The notes beneath the pieces were generated by a model, which saw nothing but the letters and a program-made list of their open reading frames with translations, did no database searches and was not told the origin of the DNA. Below are positions 12,501 to 21,624 of a DNA stretch of 64,000 nt, piece after piece; position 1 is the stretch's first letter; every line of letters starts with the position of its first letter. Made by a program: the position numbers and the translations under genes. Source of the stretch: Branchinecta lynchi (lineage: Eukaryota > Arthropoda > Branchiopoda > Anostraca > Branchinectidae); assembly GCA_023053575.1 (NCBI GenBank), contig JAKZAP010000001.1, positions 28,538,533-28,602,532 on the forward strand. Direction: 5' to 3'.

Positions 12501-15500
12501 AAAAAAAAAAAAAGATGACAAAAAAAAGATTAGCACGAATGAAGGATGTTACAGTGGTCAGATCAAAGCTGTTGTGTAGGACAATTGGCCTATTTTCCGC
12601 TTGCACCATGCTGGCTGACCTCCATCCTAAACTCCATTTATCCGAGCACGTTAACGGTGTCATATTATACAATGTTCCAGCTACGTGTCGGAACAGTAGG
12701 GGAGCGGGTGGAGGTCTAGGACGAAAGTCAGTCTTCGGACCATATCGTGAAAACTGATTGAGCTAAAATAGTGTGCAATCGACCAAACTTTAGCTTAAGG
12801 GTTCAGCAATTTTTTTACTTGTTATTCTCCTTCTATATTTATTTTGTTAGAACAAAAATGGCCCCCTCTATTGTGTCCCAATGCTTGAGGACCGGTGAAG
12901 GTCTGAGACATAATGATGGGGCGGATTGGGACACAATGTACTTTGACTTTGCTTATGTAAAGAGAAGGAATAAAATAGGACCAAATGCTATAAATATGGA
13001 GATTTCTGACGAAACAGCAATGTTCTGCAAAATTCTGAATCATTCCACTGGCAGTTCGAGTGGACAGTTGAAATAACCGTACCATAGCTTTCAGCTCAAA
13101 TGATTCCGCTTCTCACATGAAACACCCTGTTTGAGACATGGTCTTAATATGCAGGTCGGGTGAACACGCTCACGCTGTCATTGACTGGATAACAGAACTG
13201 CTATATTTTCAGACCTTCCTGGGGAAATTTTTGGTACTAGTAATTGGGGGAGGATTGCTTGGTAAAAGTAATGGGAAGTAAAATATTTGGTGATATTGAA
13301 AAGTTGGGAAGATTCCTTTCGGTTTCAATTAACCACAGAGAAAGATTCCTGTAAAGGAATATGTAAAATAGTTAGCATTTATTCGATTTGTGTTTTTGAT
13401 TTTTGTTGGTGTTTTATTTTTTTCCCATGGCCTCTGTGCTTTTAGTGGAATAAATCTTATCTTATCTCAAATCTTCTCACTGTGAAACATTCCATGCATA
13501 CACTGAACTGAGTGAAAGAGAGAATACAAGAGAACAACTGTGAATGGACACTAGATCTGCGAGAGTCCAGCAAGGTGGCAATTCAGTACAAACTATTCAG
13601 TGTAATACAAACTTCAAGTTTAGGAGGAACTAGAAGTATAATTTAAGAAATTAAGAGATGGTTTCGGCTAAACTAAAAATAGTTACAGTGGGGCATGCTG
13701 CTTAGTGTTGTCACACCTTCAAAGCACTTTCTTTTTATTTGTGTAGTTTATTTTTTATTTAACCTACAGATCTGGCTGCTTGAGTATTCAAAATAAAAGA
13801 TTAATTGACTGGGTATTAGGTATTAGGTAGGATATGATGAGAAAAAGTTTGTAGATGATATAGGATAGTATCGTTAGAGAAAAAAAAGTAAATAATTAAA
13901 GTATTTTATATTATATGACAATGTTTGATGGGAAAATGAAAAGTTTGAAAATAGAAGATATTTTTTTTTAGAGTTTGGAAAATGTGAACATAAAATTTAA
14001 TTCTTATGATGAAAGTGCAGGCGACGTTAAAGCACGATAAACTGTTAGGTTATTTTTTATATTAACGTCACTGAGTTGGAGGTGGAGACGTAGTAAAAAA
14101 AATTAAAAAAAAAAAACACTTTTCGTAAATGGCCATTGAAAATGCAAACTAAAAGCACTATTGAATCTCCATCAATTTGACGCTTTGAGGAGGTACGGGA
14201 CATAGGGCCCCAATTGTGTAGGACGGACTTGGACGGTCAAATGTCAGTTTTTCACAAAACATCAGAAGATGTCAGCAGTATATTAAAAACAAAGGGGCTA
14301 GTGTGTGCAGCATTGACCTAGCTATGAAATAAAACAACAACGAAAATCCAGACTCGATAGACGAAGAAAGAAGTGCCTCGGGTGTAAAGTCACCACAAGA
14401 CAGAGGAAATGACCGCGAGAACTTACTTTTGACAAGTTTCTGAAACGGAAGTAATACAATTATACTGTATGTCATCTGACTAAATTGGCCACTAGATTGT
14501 GCTTATTCAGTCCAATATTCAGAAATTTCCTGTCAGCTGGATGTGAGAAAGTACACGTGTCCCATACCTACTAGTGTCCCAGACCTCCACCCGCTCTCCT
14601 ATACGGCTACGGTGGGGAGTTGGGGCGAGGGGTCCCGAAATCTTGTGACAACAAATGGATGGACCAATTGGGATAAAACCTGAATAATCTAAGGCTGTAG
14701 ATGTGCCATACTGAGGTCCATGGATTTATCGAAATTCGGGAAAACGACGTGACACAAGGGCTACCCCAATTCCCACTTGAATTCTTGGCCAGGGTCTAGA
14801 CGACCAGGTAACAGACAAAGTGTAGGCTACTATGACTCATATGATATGATATAAGCCGCTGTTCTTTTGCTCCATTCTTGTCTCAGTCCTGACTTCATGA
14901 ACCTATTTTCTTCATCGGTCCTGTCCTCCTCTTACTGTTTATGTGATCTGTCTGCTAACTTCGCTTGCAGCAGGCTTGCAGTGCTGTTGGAGAGAACCAG
15001 AGGAATGACAACTTCGTCGGGTAGGTTGTTATGCTGCTGTTCGATTTTATAAATATTCTTTGATCCCAAGCTGACTTTGAAACATTGTTTGAATAAATGT
15101 TCGATTTTAGTCTTGCTTCTGATCATTGGGTCTTACCCTTTTTATCGGTAGATCTTGAAGCATATTCTCGTGTTATGTATATTCGGTTATGCTTATTTCT
15201 GTTTTATTGGTGTTTGATTGACTGAATAATATGATAGACTGAAACAGAGAACAGGACGAGAAAGACAAAAATCAAAAGAAACGCGGCTATATTTACACAG
15301 AAAGCCGCAGGGCCACGGAAATACACAAAAAAAAGGACAGCTATTTTCAAAATTCAAACCAAATAAACCCCTCTTGTTTTTCATCGAAAGCGAAACTAAA
15401 TAACTCCCGCAAAGCATTCATCCTTCAAGTTACCATCCACTCCTGCTCACTTCTTCCCTCATATGGGCCTGAACATAACTTTTTTCCTAAAAGTCCAAAT

Positions 15501-18500
15501 GTTTCTAGCATAACCTGACCTAGCATCGTGTGACCTTACCTCCAGCGAAGATGCCTGCGCCGGAAATTTCAGACGAAAGAGCGACATGGATCTGAGTTGC
15601 CATCGCAGCTCCTGAAGAAATACCGGAAACGGTAACCGAACGCGAGTCCACATTGTACCGTCCTGAAAGAGAATTCAAGTGAATTCATTTTAATTTCAAC
15701 ATTCTTTAAACAAACTAACAAACATAACGGTCCCAAGAAGAGCACAACCGTGTTCTGTGCGGGGTGCACAAGTTTTACTCACCTATTACAAACGATGACA
15801 CTTATTTCTCGTCTTAACCTTCTCAATTTTTTTTTAAAGTTGACACACACTCTAATAGCAGCGATACTAGCACCACTAGCGGTAGAGAACGTCCCTACTA
15901 AAACTCATCCAGCCGTTCACCAGCACTGGCTCCAATAACTTCATATCCTGAACATAGCAAAAAAATGATACAACCTCCATTGTTTCCTTGGTGTGGGCAG
16001 ACCGCGCCTTTGCTTTACTAGAAATTTCAAAACCCGCAAGTTTTCTCGCTTTAAATAGCGCAAGTGTGGTGGGCGGCGCCACTAATACGGCGTGGCTAAT
16101 AAGGCATGGAAAACATAGTTCTTGGCGCTACTGCTTAGTATTATTTTGCTCCGGTACAGATGGTGCCCGTCCCGTGTAACTAAGGTGTACTTTCACGAGG
16201 GAGCTGGCTACACCTTGGTTCTTTTCAGTTAATCCGCCAGGAAATATTCAGGTTCTTGGCGATGACTAACTTCAGTCATTCGAGTTTGAGATGGGGAGTT
16301 ATGAAAAATTCAGTCAGTTCGTTTTGAGTTGGAGTTGTGGAAGTTCGTTGTCGGATAGCATGAAAAGTTGCTGTGGTATACACACATATTTTTGTATTCC
16401 TTTATTTATTAAGTGTAAATACACACCTACGTTTTCTATAACTGATTAACGAGGTAGACACTAGTTTAGAGAGAAAGAAAAAGTTGTTGCTGGCACGTTA
16501 CTTTGTACCGTTAAGCATGGTCCACACCGCTCGGGGACCATGTACAGGGTAGCGTTGCATAGCAGATTCGTAACAGTGGGTTAAGAGCTTAAGCGCACTT
16601 GATACAGGAGTGTTGCATGAAGCCGCCTTTACTATGGCACCGCCCACCCCCCAATTGGCCATGGTACATGATCCTGCCACCTTGGATCATGAAGCTGCCA
16701 CCCCCAGAAAAATCATGCAAATTCCAAGAAAACAGCAAATTTTGTTATTTGCAAAAGGTCAAGGAACCTCTCTGATCAAACAGCTGGCCTCTAACTTCAC
16801 CATGTAGCAAAATACTATTTTTAGCAAAGTGGGCGACTTCATGATCACTTGGGTGCCTATATTCTTTCGTGTTCTCCAGCTTAGCCTTGAACAATTACAA
16901 GTAAACTATGGTACCAGCAGAAAGTGAAGGTTCTAAGCTTCCTTTCAGGATATTCCACTGGATTTTATCTCAACCTTTACTCTTTTTCCCTAAGTCATTT
17001 CCCAAAAATAGGAGTTTAGGGTGGCGGCTTCACGCAGCACTCCTGTAGTCGTATTAAGGCCCCATACACCAGTTGTACACTAAAATCGAAAGTGGGAAAC
17101 ACCTCTGCAACTCCCCAATTCTTGGACCATAGAATAGCTGTCACGGAGATAGCCCCGTTCTTTGAAATATCTGCAAGAATTCTGCCTCGGTTTTGTCTAA
17201 ATCCATTCGTATCGGGCACGAACAAATACTTCCAAACACAGGAAAATATTACAGGAAAGCCCTTGGCAACTGATCTAGTAGCTTATTGCAAAATCAGCAA
17301 AATTACAACCATTGCTTTGCAAACACTGTACCACTTTGTAAAAAACGGCTTTTGCCCACTCGTTACCAGCGAACCGATGAAGTTATTACTCTTTACTTCC
17401 GAAGTCCCGCGATGGACCTTTCGTTGCCGGTTCAGTGTCGGGACTCCGACTACGGGCTAAGCCCAACTTGCGCACATAACGGTAGCGTGCGAACGGTGGA
17501 ATTTCTCGACTCTTCCAAGGCGTATTTGGGATCGTAGTATTTCGTTTGGCGAGCTGACTTACTGTATTGATAAACTAGTATCACAAAACTCTTGATTCTT
17601 CACAACAGCTTTTCTTTTGCTCATTTCTAACTCGCATCTATTCTGTGTCAAAACCGCTCTTTCGTTCCTGCTCTCCGTTACCACAACTTCTGCTATTGCG
17701 CCACACAAGACATTCCTAAAAACCTCAGTACCCAGGATGCTTTACCAAAATCTATGTTTTTTCAGTCGGATATCCAAAACCTCAGCTTCCAGGGTATTCT
17801 ACCAAAATCTACGTTTCCAAGGGGAAATGGATACTCTTTTACGTCTATTATATTTTCTGAACTAAGAATAAAATCGCTTCTGATAATTAATTGCTAATGA
17901 CCAACCCAATGTCACAACTTATCCATACGGGCTACTCATGAAGAAGATTTCTTAACCAGTGGGCTGAGGTACGACAGTCCAGTTACCCATCACTTATTAA
18001 ATAAATAAATGTATTCTTTATTTCCATTATAGCACAACATTATGGCTAGCAGAGGATCGTCCTGACGTAACACATGTCAAAGCATTGACGTGCAATATAT
18101 CCAGTATATGATAATGTTGAATAGGGCTAGACCATTTTCTTTTCAGTGTCTGGGGCTAAGCGAGGTAAGAGGGAAACTGTCCAAGTCAGAATCAGCAACC
18201 AGTTTAGTTCAAAGATCGTCAGTCCAGCCGGTGCGCAGTTGTCAATCGATTTTTATTTCGAGTCTGTGTGTTCTAGCTTCTAGGTAATTAATTTGAACGA
18301 GCTGTATTGTACGGTATGTTGCATTTAAGTTCTGAAAGGATCTTTGATAGAAGAGTCCCAAGGTACCGTGATAAGTCGCTCAGGAGCTTTCGAACTCCCT
18401 GTAGCTGGGGATGTTGGTTGTGAGCCCCTTCTTGCAATTTTGAAGTCGACGTCGGCAGTAAATATAGTAGCAGTTGGAAGTTTTGTCCGGAAAGTTCTTA

Positions 18501-21300
18501 TTATTCGAAAGTTGGCTTTAAATACAGTCATTCATTCACAGTATAACACATGTGACACAACAAGAACTAAAATGGAAAAATTATATAAGGAAACGTTTAA
18601 TTAAACTGATTAATTAAATTAAATTAAATTGCCCCCCCCCCCCCAAATGCTGTCTGCCAGTCAGTAAAAAGAAGCCCCGCGGTTTTTCGTCAAAACAGTT
18701 GATTTTTTTTCATGGAAACAGTCTGTTTTTCTGAAAATCAGTTGATGTTGAATCGTATGGAATCAAACCATTGTTTTTTTTTTTAAATCAGTCAACTCAG
18801 TCGGTAAATGCCTTGCTCCCCCCCCCCCCCAAAAAAAAAAATTTGTTTGCTTAGTAACGCCTCTGGACACGCCTATTCGTAAATTGGTTATTAAGAAAGG
18901 TTTTATACCCAAGTGGGTGCTTCCGAATCGCGCCACTAGGTGACCCCACGGTCCTGGTTTGAGCTGGCAACTTGGAGTGGGTTATCTGTAGCGGTTTAAC
19001 TCCTTTAAAGAACATCTCATATTAGAAATGTATTTTTTTTTTGCGAAAAAAAGAGACTGGAAATATTGTTCTTCAAATACCCAGCTTGCCCCTTTGTAAT
19101 TGGTGATTTTCTTGTTAGCGCATACCATCCCTGGGAACTCCTACCTACAGGACCCAAGGTTTCACCGGGTAAACTTTAAAATAGGGGCGGGACTTAGTTT
19201 TAAAGCTAAGGAAACGAAATGAATTACAAATATGTCAGGAAATGTTGAGGAATATGTCCCAGACTGTTGAAGGACCAGCCGGAAGTTGCAACGTTTAACA
19301 TAACTCGAAAATGGTTTGAAGACTGGAAGCAAACTGTAAATCCCTGTTATAGCTACTGACTGGCAAACCTCGGAGAAAGGCGAAAAATTAAAAATTGGGA
19401 TAACGGGATTTACACGGATTTTGGCGAGTAATTTATATTTGTGGATATGAAGGTTTGCGGGTTTGCAGATACAAAAAAACTACACAAATTATTGAAGTTT
19501 AAAGTCAAAATGGTGATTAAGGTTTTTAAGTTTAAACCATGCATGTTTATTTTGTTTTGGAAAGAGAAGGTGACGTACGTGAACCTTTAGAACTTTCAAA
19601 CTGGAACAGCACTACCTTTGACTTGGATGCACATTACCTGAGAGGTGGAATTGACTGAATGGCTCGAGCAGCACTGATGACCAAGCATACAGCTTTCAGC
19701 AAAATTTCGGGCAACGGGATAATCCGGCCAATCACATCACAGAGGTTCGTAGTTACCACGATTACTATCCTCCCCAGAGTGGTAAGCAAATAGTTACTAT
19801 TAGTTACTATTTTGACAAGGTCGGAACGGTCAGCGTAGTAGCTCTTCACGAGGTTGGAACGAAAATAGTGACTATTAGTTAATATTGTTAGAAGGGTGGA
19901 ACACGCTTGTAAAGCATCCTTTACAGGCCTATCTCCCATCGTACATCTATAGGTCCTGGACAGGCAAAGAGCCTGGTGTACTTACAACTGTCTTCTTCTT
20001 GGCAGGTGTCCGGAGCTCTATTATTTAAGGGGTACGTATCTTTAACATGACTATACCAGTTTTCAGATTTTTCAGCTAAAAATAATTAATCCAGTAGCCG
20101 ACAGGGGAAAATCAAAGCCACTCTTACGCTGGAGGAGTGTCTATACAAAAGTTGATCACAAAAAATGAGACTAATTCTAAAAATCATTTAATTAGGAAGA
20201 ACAGCCTCTCTGTGCAAAGTAGAGGTATGCTTGTGTGAACGTTTGTTCACTTTGGACTGTGTCATTTCATGTACTTGCTTTGACAAAAGTCAGGTACCAG
20301 TTAGCCAAAGTATTTAATTAAGGTCCCCTGAGAAGTCCGATATAAGTATTTTGGACCTCAATGTATCATTTAGACCGAGACAGTACTGTTAAAACTTAAG
20401 CCTCATACAAGCCCCCTCTATATGGGTTATAATTCCAGTTGAAATTAGAAATTCTAGTCATCTGGCATCCTTCAAGGCTACAGCGAAGAGACTTTTCCTC
20501 GGAAAAGAATAGTAACGATGCGTGAGTGTTTTTCGTTAAGCAGAATGTTTGTTGTATATGTATGAACCGTGTATGAATGGCATGTACAGTAATGTAAAAA
20601 TAATGTTACCACAATATGTAGAATAGAGAAGACTGCCACCTGCGGCCAACCAGTTCTTTGGGGCTTTCTTAGCAGGTGCTGCAAAATGTTTTCTATACAC
20701 GTGTAAAATAATATTTAATCTAATCTTAGGTTTAACCTAAAAGTGAAAGAGGCTTGAAGACCCGATGAAAATACGTTGTACTATTTCATTGCTCCACTAT
20801 TCACGAATACTCAATTTGCATATAACTGAATTTCCCTGTCGGATTTGTCGTACCTCTATGCGCCTGTACCTGTTTTGTATGCTTGACGAAAACGATTTAC
20901 GAAAAATAAGTGTTTACGCAGTGAGCTACCTGCCGCAAGCCGATTACTGAAACAAATGTGTCTCCCGAATTTCCCGCGTCAAAGTAGAAGTTTGTTTTGT
21001 GAGGACGGCAGTAGATACTCTGAACGTAATACTAAAGCAAATAGTGGGAAAAAAAATCTCTTAAAATAGTCCAAATAACGCAAAAGGTTATATTCAGTTA
21101 AATGATACAAAAATAAGTTGGATTTTCTATTTAACTTTAAGTAACTGTTCAAACATGTATAGCTCTACTGTACGCTGTTCGCAAATACTAAAATGATTTC
21201 AAACTAAAGGGTTAATCAGCCTACCTAGTGAGACTTGGGCTAGGATCCTGTCTACGTTACTCGTTGCCAGCAACGCAAGCAAGATGATACCTACTCCCAT
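452..21300 (-). CDS. Secreted PHB-depolymerase-like esterase, 4 exons, 3' end outside window
   Basis: The exons are complement(21225-21300, 15540-15662, 4148-4342, 452-543). They splice at GT/AG sites in phases 1, 1 and 1 and leave the window in phase 0. The 162 visible residues begin with a signal peptide (about residues 1-21, cut likely after ILA). They then show GISSG with the presumed nucleophile Ser41, PYYCAQG (68-74), GTED with the presumed catalytic Asp126, and NHGF with the presumed catalytic His160. Order and spacing match the alpha/beta-hydrolase PHB-depolymerase-like family, which hydrolyses short-chain polyester or other esters and is usually secreted. The remaining C-terminal exons lie beyond base 1. 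Introns of 5562, 11197 and 3604 bp are full of transposons. The substrate in this animal is unknown; family assignment is strong and enzymatic activity is inferred. Confidence 0.9.
792..951 (+). mobile_element. hAT-type MITE, copy 1
   Basis: Terminal inverted repeats CAGGCCCGTATCCAGG and CCTGGATACGGCCCTG bound a 160-bp element. Eight-base flanks ggtaggag (784-791) and ggcaggag (952-959) match at 7 of 8 bases, the target-duplication size of hAT elements. A second copy is at 53351-53539. It has no coding capacity. Confidence 0.8.
1062..1915. mobile_element. Foldback element with ~85-bp terminal inverted repeats
   Basis: The left end CGACTAAATGCAGGAAAGG and the right end CCTTTCCTGCTTTTAGTCG are inverted repeats extending about 85 bases. 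The interior holds several inverted and direct copies of a motif around ACTAAAAGGAGGAAAAGGTG and of CCCCTCACGGGATACTAAAC. Almost the whole 854 bp folds back on itself. There are no real ORFs. Confidence 0.8.
2081..2156 (+). pseudogene. tRNA-Thr(TGT)-like relic
   Basis: An A-box-like AGCTCGGTGGCAGAG, an anticodon-loop CTTGTAA and an intact B-box and T arm (GTGGGTTCAAATCCCGC) appear in the right order. The anticodon stem has two mismatches, and three extra bases separate the acceptor and D stems, so it is probably a pseudogene or a tRNA-derived repeat head. Confidence 0.35.
2157..2504. other. Intronic stretch with a single degenerate unit of the 137-bp repeat
   Basis: Around 2355-2510 two degenerate units resembling the 137-bp repeat arrays (tttggtcggattccag, tttgccggattccgg) can be seen. 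Nothing else was recognised. Confidence 0.4.
2505..2828. repeat. Direct repeat, copy 1 of 2 (second at 4533-4858)
   Basis: About 325 bases running from ccccaaatcaactg to gctgacctccaaaaaataaa recur in the same orientation at 4533-4858 with scattered substitutions. It is an old dispersed repeat within intron 3, with the second copy in intron 2. Confidence 0.75.
2914..3225. repeat. Two-unit tandem repeat, period ~148 bp
   Basis: Units beginning acatcttactctcttgaca and cagatcatcttactctcttg share most of their length, including acaacagcttactatccctt in the first. Short ORFs here are by-products of the repeat. Confidence 0.65.
3432..3870. repeat. Two-unit tandem repeat, period ~227 bp
   Basis: cttgggttgctactttacta occurs at 3432 and 3659, and the following ~200 bases are clearly homologous with small indels. 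Confidence 0.75.
4148..4342 (-). CDS. Exon 3 of the PHB-depolymerase-like gene (acid residue)
   Basis: The acceptor ctttctttccag precedes 4342 and the donor CCAA|GTATGA follows 4148. The exon carries 64 whole codons, opening with PYYCAQGSVGLTTSCM and ending with RVYIFHGTEDAVVNP. Asp126 in GTED is the presumed charge-relay acid. Cysteines at 71 and 82 are conserved positions in many secreted relatives and could form a disulphide. The length and the phase 1 ends fit exons 2 and 4 exactly. Confidence 0.92.
4533..4858. repeat. Direct repeat, copy 2 of 2
   Basis: The counterpart of 2505-2828. Its right end abuts a MITE (about 4850-5145). Confidence 0.75.
4850..5145 (-). mobile_element. Palindromic MITE (AGCCAGGCTTCACC family), truncated copy
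   Basis: This is the reverse-orientation copy of a dispersed family seen at 7484-8005, 24062-24415, 36594-36980, 40564-40945 and 48540-48780. The termini resemble AGCCAGGCTTCACCTTCCAG and its complement; the interior shares a block around gcatatttgcattttctcc. A small internally deleted relic lies at about 4441-4520. Confidence 0.65.
5395..5925 (+). pseudogene. 5'-truncated non-LTR retrotransposon, RT C-terminus and 3' tail
   Basis: One frame at about 5402-5470 reads DQNSRLERIQKRNLHIYFKA, the familiar (R)LE+IQ+R segment near the C-terminus of CR1/jockey-type reverse transcriptases. Frameshifts follow. The 3' part (5640-5925) recurs at 13197-13470 and ends in tggaataaatcttatct, a short tail typical of LINE 3' ends. 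Confidence 0.7.
5926..6274. other. No recognisable feature
   Basis: AT-rich intron 2 sequence between a LINE end and a foldback element. I see no repeat partner or exon. Confidence 0.4.
6275..6790. mobile_element. AT-rich foldback element built of GTATTCGAGAA-like motifs
   Basis: The left half contains many copies of (g)tattcgagaa(t) and tcttcgagaaa; the right half contains the complement ttctcgaatac. The symmetry centre is near 6515, and the outer ends ttaggctaaatac and gtatttagcctcat are inverted repeats. It has no coding capacity. Confidence 0.72.
6805..7020 (-). repeat. LINE-type 3' end fragment, related to 18000-18110
   Basis: The block around tactttatttccttaatacc...gctagcactggatcgtc is similar to tattctttatttccattata...gctagcagaggatcgtc at 18010. 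The AT-rich tail suggests minus-strand retrotransposon 3' ends. Confidence 0.45.
7021..7483. other. No gene; short gaatcatgattc repeats
   Basis: At 7350-7435 there are several overlapping copies of attcatgattc / gaatcatgattg. The rest was not recognised. Confidence 0.4.
7484..8005 (+). mobile_element. Palindromic MITE (AGCCAGGCTTCACC family) with nested insertion
   Basis: It begins AAGCCAGGCTTCACCTTCCA and ends near AGAAGGTGAAGCC. Compared with the intact copies at 36594 and 40564, the middle (about 7697-7945) is replaced by a poly-G-bearing element described separately. Confidence 0.72.
7697..7945 (+). mobile_element. Poly-G-flanked MITE, copy 1 (others at 18628-18875, 42186-42520)
   Basis: It begins near cagatgcgttactttcc and has a G10 run at 7721. 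It then carries repeated motifs of the type aaaaatcgactgattttcag and ttttttaccgactg in both orientations, ending near a short C run. The same motifs and order are seen at 18628-18875 (reverse) and 42186-42520. Confidence 0.65.
8435..8552. repeat. Degenerate minisatellite, unit like tcgtgaaaatttgtc
   Basis: Six or seven imperfect copies of a ~16-base unit (cgtgataatttgtctc, cttgtgaaaaattgcc, cgcgcgaaaatttgtct, cgtgaaaacttgtctc). Confidence 0.65.
8786..9062. mobile_element. Foldback MITE with AGTTGCG termini
   Basis: The ends AGTTGCGTTTTTGGTCGAAG and CTTCGATCAAAACCGCAACT are inverted repeats. The interior is rich in ttcgaag- and gcgaacgg-type motifs that also pair internally. Confidence 0.65.
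9063..11270. other. Intron 2 stretch without a recognisable gene
   Basis: The only marked feature is a probable LINE or SINE 3' tail at about 9885-9945 ending in (ttgaa)n. The short ORFs here show no family features. Confidence 0.4.
11271..11755 (+). pseudogene. CR1/L2-like LINE 3' end (RT C-terminus) with (aacttg)n tail
   Basis: At 11330-11445 one frame reads SFSMKHLGPSVWNDLPVSIR followed by AAEHVPQFKKKLK, the standard C-terminal block of CR1/L2-type reverse transcriptases (pxxWNxLPxxIR...FKxxLK). A 3' UTR follows, and the copy ends in the tandem tail aacttgaacttgaacttgaa. Confidence 0.82.
11790..12201 (+). pseudogene. Tyrosine-recombinase C-terminus (DIRS/Ngaro/Crypton-type relic)
   Basis: From about 11917 one frame reads SLKGLDLYTGETPPSLRAGA then AVFTMESGLAPEQVSVHIGW and KTDSMLERYTGAQK. 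This is the box II region of tyrosine recombinases: HxLR (here PSLR), the H-x-GWK block and the catalytic Tyr in RYTG. The first histidine of HxxR is replaced by Pro, and the upstream half is broken by a stop and an apparent frame change, so it is dead. Whether the source was a DIRS-like retroelement or a Crypton cannot be told, because no RT is present. Confidence 0.72.
12325..12680. repeat. Direct repeat pair downstream of the recombinase relic
   Basis: ctgatctccatcctaaactcca...cgtgtcatattatac (12331-12391) and ctgacctccatcctaaactcca...ggtgtcatattatac (12616-12672) are homologous. They flank an A-rich tract (12483-12512). Such internal repeats are common at the ends of tyrosine-recombinase retroelements. 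Confidence 0.55.
13197..13470 (+). mobile_element. LINE 3' end, second copy of 5640-5925
   Basis: Begins cagaccttcctggggaaatt and runs to tggaataaatcttatcttat, about 90% like the 5' LINE copy. It is a truncated retroinsertion. Confidence 0.7.
13471..15037. other. AT-rich intron 2 stretch without a recognisable gene
   Basis: No exon, repeat partner or structured element was recognised. Short homopolymer A/T runs occur at about 13970 and 14095-14118. Confidence 0.4.
15050..15097 (-). mobile_element. 48-bp fragment of the hammerhead retroelement with 12-bp target duplication
   Basis: The sequence taaatattctttgatcccaa...gtttgaataaa matches the end segment of the elements at 31656 and 46613. It is bounded by perfect direct repeats TGTTCGATTTTA (15038-15049 and 15098-15109). 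It is a severely truncated insertion. Confidence 0.75.
15540..15662 (-). CDS. Exon 2 of the PHB-depolymerase-like gene (nucleophile elbow)
   Basis: The acceptor ctctttcag precedes base 15662 and the donor G|GTAAGG follows base 15540. The exon encodes residues 27-66, including the strand and elbow SVTVSGISSGAAMATQ, in which Ser41 of GISSG is the expected nucleophile. It then reads HVALSSEISGAGIFAG. In relatives this segment runs directly into the PYYCAQG motif, which here begins exon 3. The junction codon becomes Val67 where many relatives have Gly. Confidence 0.92.
15838..16155. repeat. Dispersed repeat, copy 1 (second at 53213-53710)
   Basis: Contains gcgatactagcaccactagc and taatgggcggcg-like blocks shared with 53213-53710, where the same repeat is interrupted by a hAT MITE. 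This copy is the uninterrupted reference. Confidence 0.75.
16156..17999. other. Intron 1 stretch, no gene recognised
   Basis: ORFs of up to 122 codons (17092-17460, plus) occur but have no recognisable domain, splice sites or repeat-encoded motifs. I regard this as non-coding. Confidence 0.35.
18000..18290 (-). repeat. LINE-type 3' end fragment
   Basis: Begins with aaataaataaatgtattctt. It shares the gctagcagaggatcgtc block with 6845-6880. Confidence 0.4.
18628..18875 (-). mobile_element. Poly-G-flanked MITE, copy 2
   Basis: C runs at 18631-18644 and 18821-18832 flank gccagtcagtaaaaagaagc...cagtcggtaaatgccttgc, and a right end gcttagtaacgcctctgg is shared in reverse with the left end of the copy at 42186. 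Confidence 0.65.
18876..19734. other. Intron 1 stretch, no gene recognised
   Basis: No exon or repeat partner was recognised. The gaatcgcgccactaggtgaccc motif near 18926 resembles gaatcgccccactagatgatcc near 58920, suggesting an old shared repeat. Confidence 0.35.
19735..19912 (-). mobile_element. GAGYGTGTTCCACC-type TIR element, copy 1
   Basis: Contains gtagttaccacgattactat, gttactattagttactattt and the right end gggtggaacacgct. Related copies are at 33684-33976, 51062-51420 and 56806-57062. Confidence 0.65.
20740..21130 (+). repeat. Dispersed repeat shared with 55990-56480 and 46010-46105
   Basis: Blocks such as cacgaatactcaatttgcat, aataagtgtttacgcagtga and ggttatattcagttaaa are shared with 56145-56470; the left end is shared in reverse with 46010-46105. 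It lies immediately 3' (on the minus strand) of exon 1 of the esterase gene. Confidence 0.6.
21225..21300 (-). CDS. Exon 1 of the PHB-depolymerase-like gene (signal peptide)
   Basis: The start ATG is at 21300-21298. Twenty-five codons plus one base encode MGVGIILLALLATSNVDRIL followed by AQVSL. This is a short N-terminal region with a hydrophobic core and a likely signal-peptidase site after the ALA-like ILA. The donor is CTAG|GTAGG, with the intron starting at 21224. The single overhanging G joins GA of exon 2 to give Gly26. A TATAAA box lies 58-63 bases upstream of the ATG, which supports this as the true first coding exon. Confidence 0.87.
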
Positions 21301-21357
21301 TCTGATTAGGATTCAAACTGCAATAAACGGATCTAATCGTAAAGAAACGGGACACAA

Positions 21358-21363
21358 TTTATA
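21358..21363 (-). promoter_or_regulatory. Candidate TATA box of the PHB-depolymerase-like gene
   Basis: TATAAA on the minus strand, 58 bases upstream of the start ATG. A start of transcription about 30 bases downstream would give a 5' UTR of roughly 30 bases. This is placed by spacing only; no mapped transcript start is available. Confidence 0.45.
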
Positions 21364-21624
21364 CAGCAGAACAAGCTGATAAGATAGTAGGAAATGATTG
21401 ACTGTCAAGATTGTACCTCCGAGAAATAGTACAATAAAAATAACTCAGAGCAACCGTTTGTTAGTGCCGGTTAGAACTCGATCAATATCTGAGGTTAATT
21501 AGCCAGTACTATTTAAAATCACAAATAGCTGGGTTAAAGATAGTACCGTAGCACATCCTACTTCCAGAACGGGCCAAAAATATATTGTTCTGCTTGAAAC
21601 AAACTACCGTATATTCCGTATTAC

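Noticed and set aside
16610..16807. 65-codon ORF MLHEAAFTMAPPTPQ...
   Set aside because: Short, no domain, and no supporting splice or promoter signals.
17092..17460. 122-codon plus-strand ORF
   Set aside because: No recognisable family, no splice sites and no repeat partner; could not be supported as a gene.
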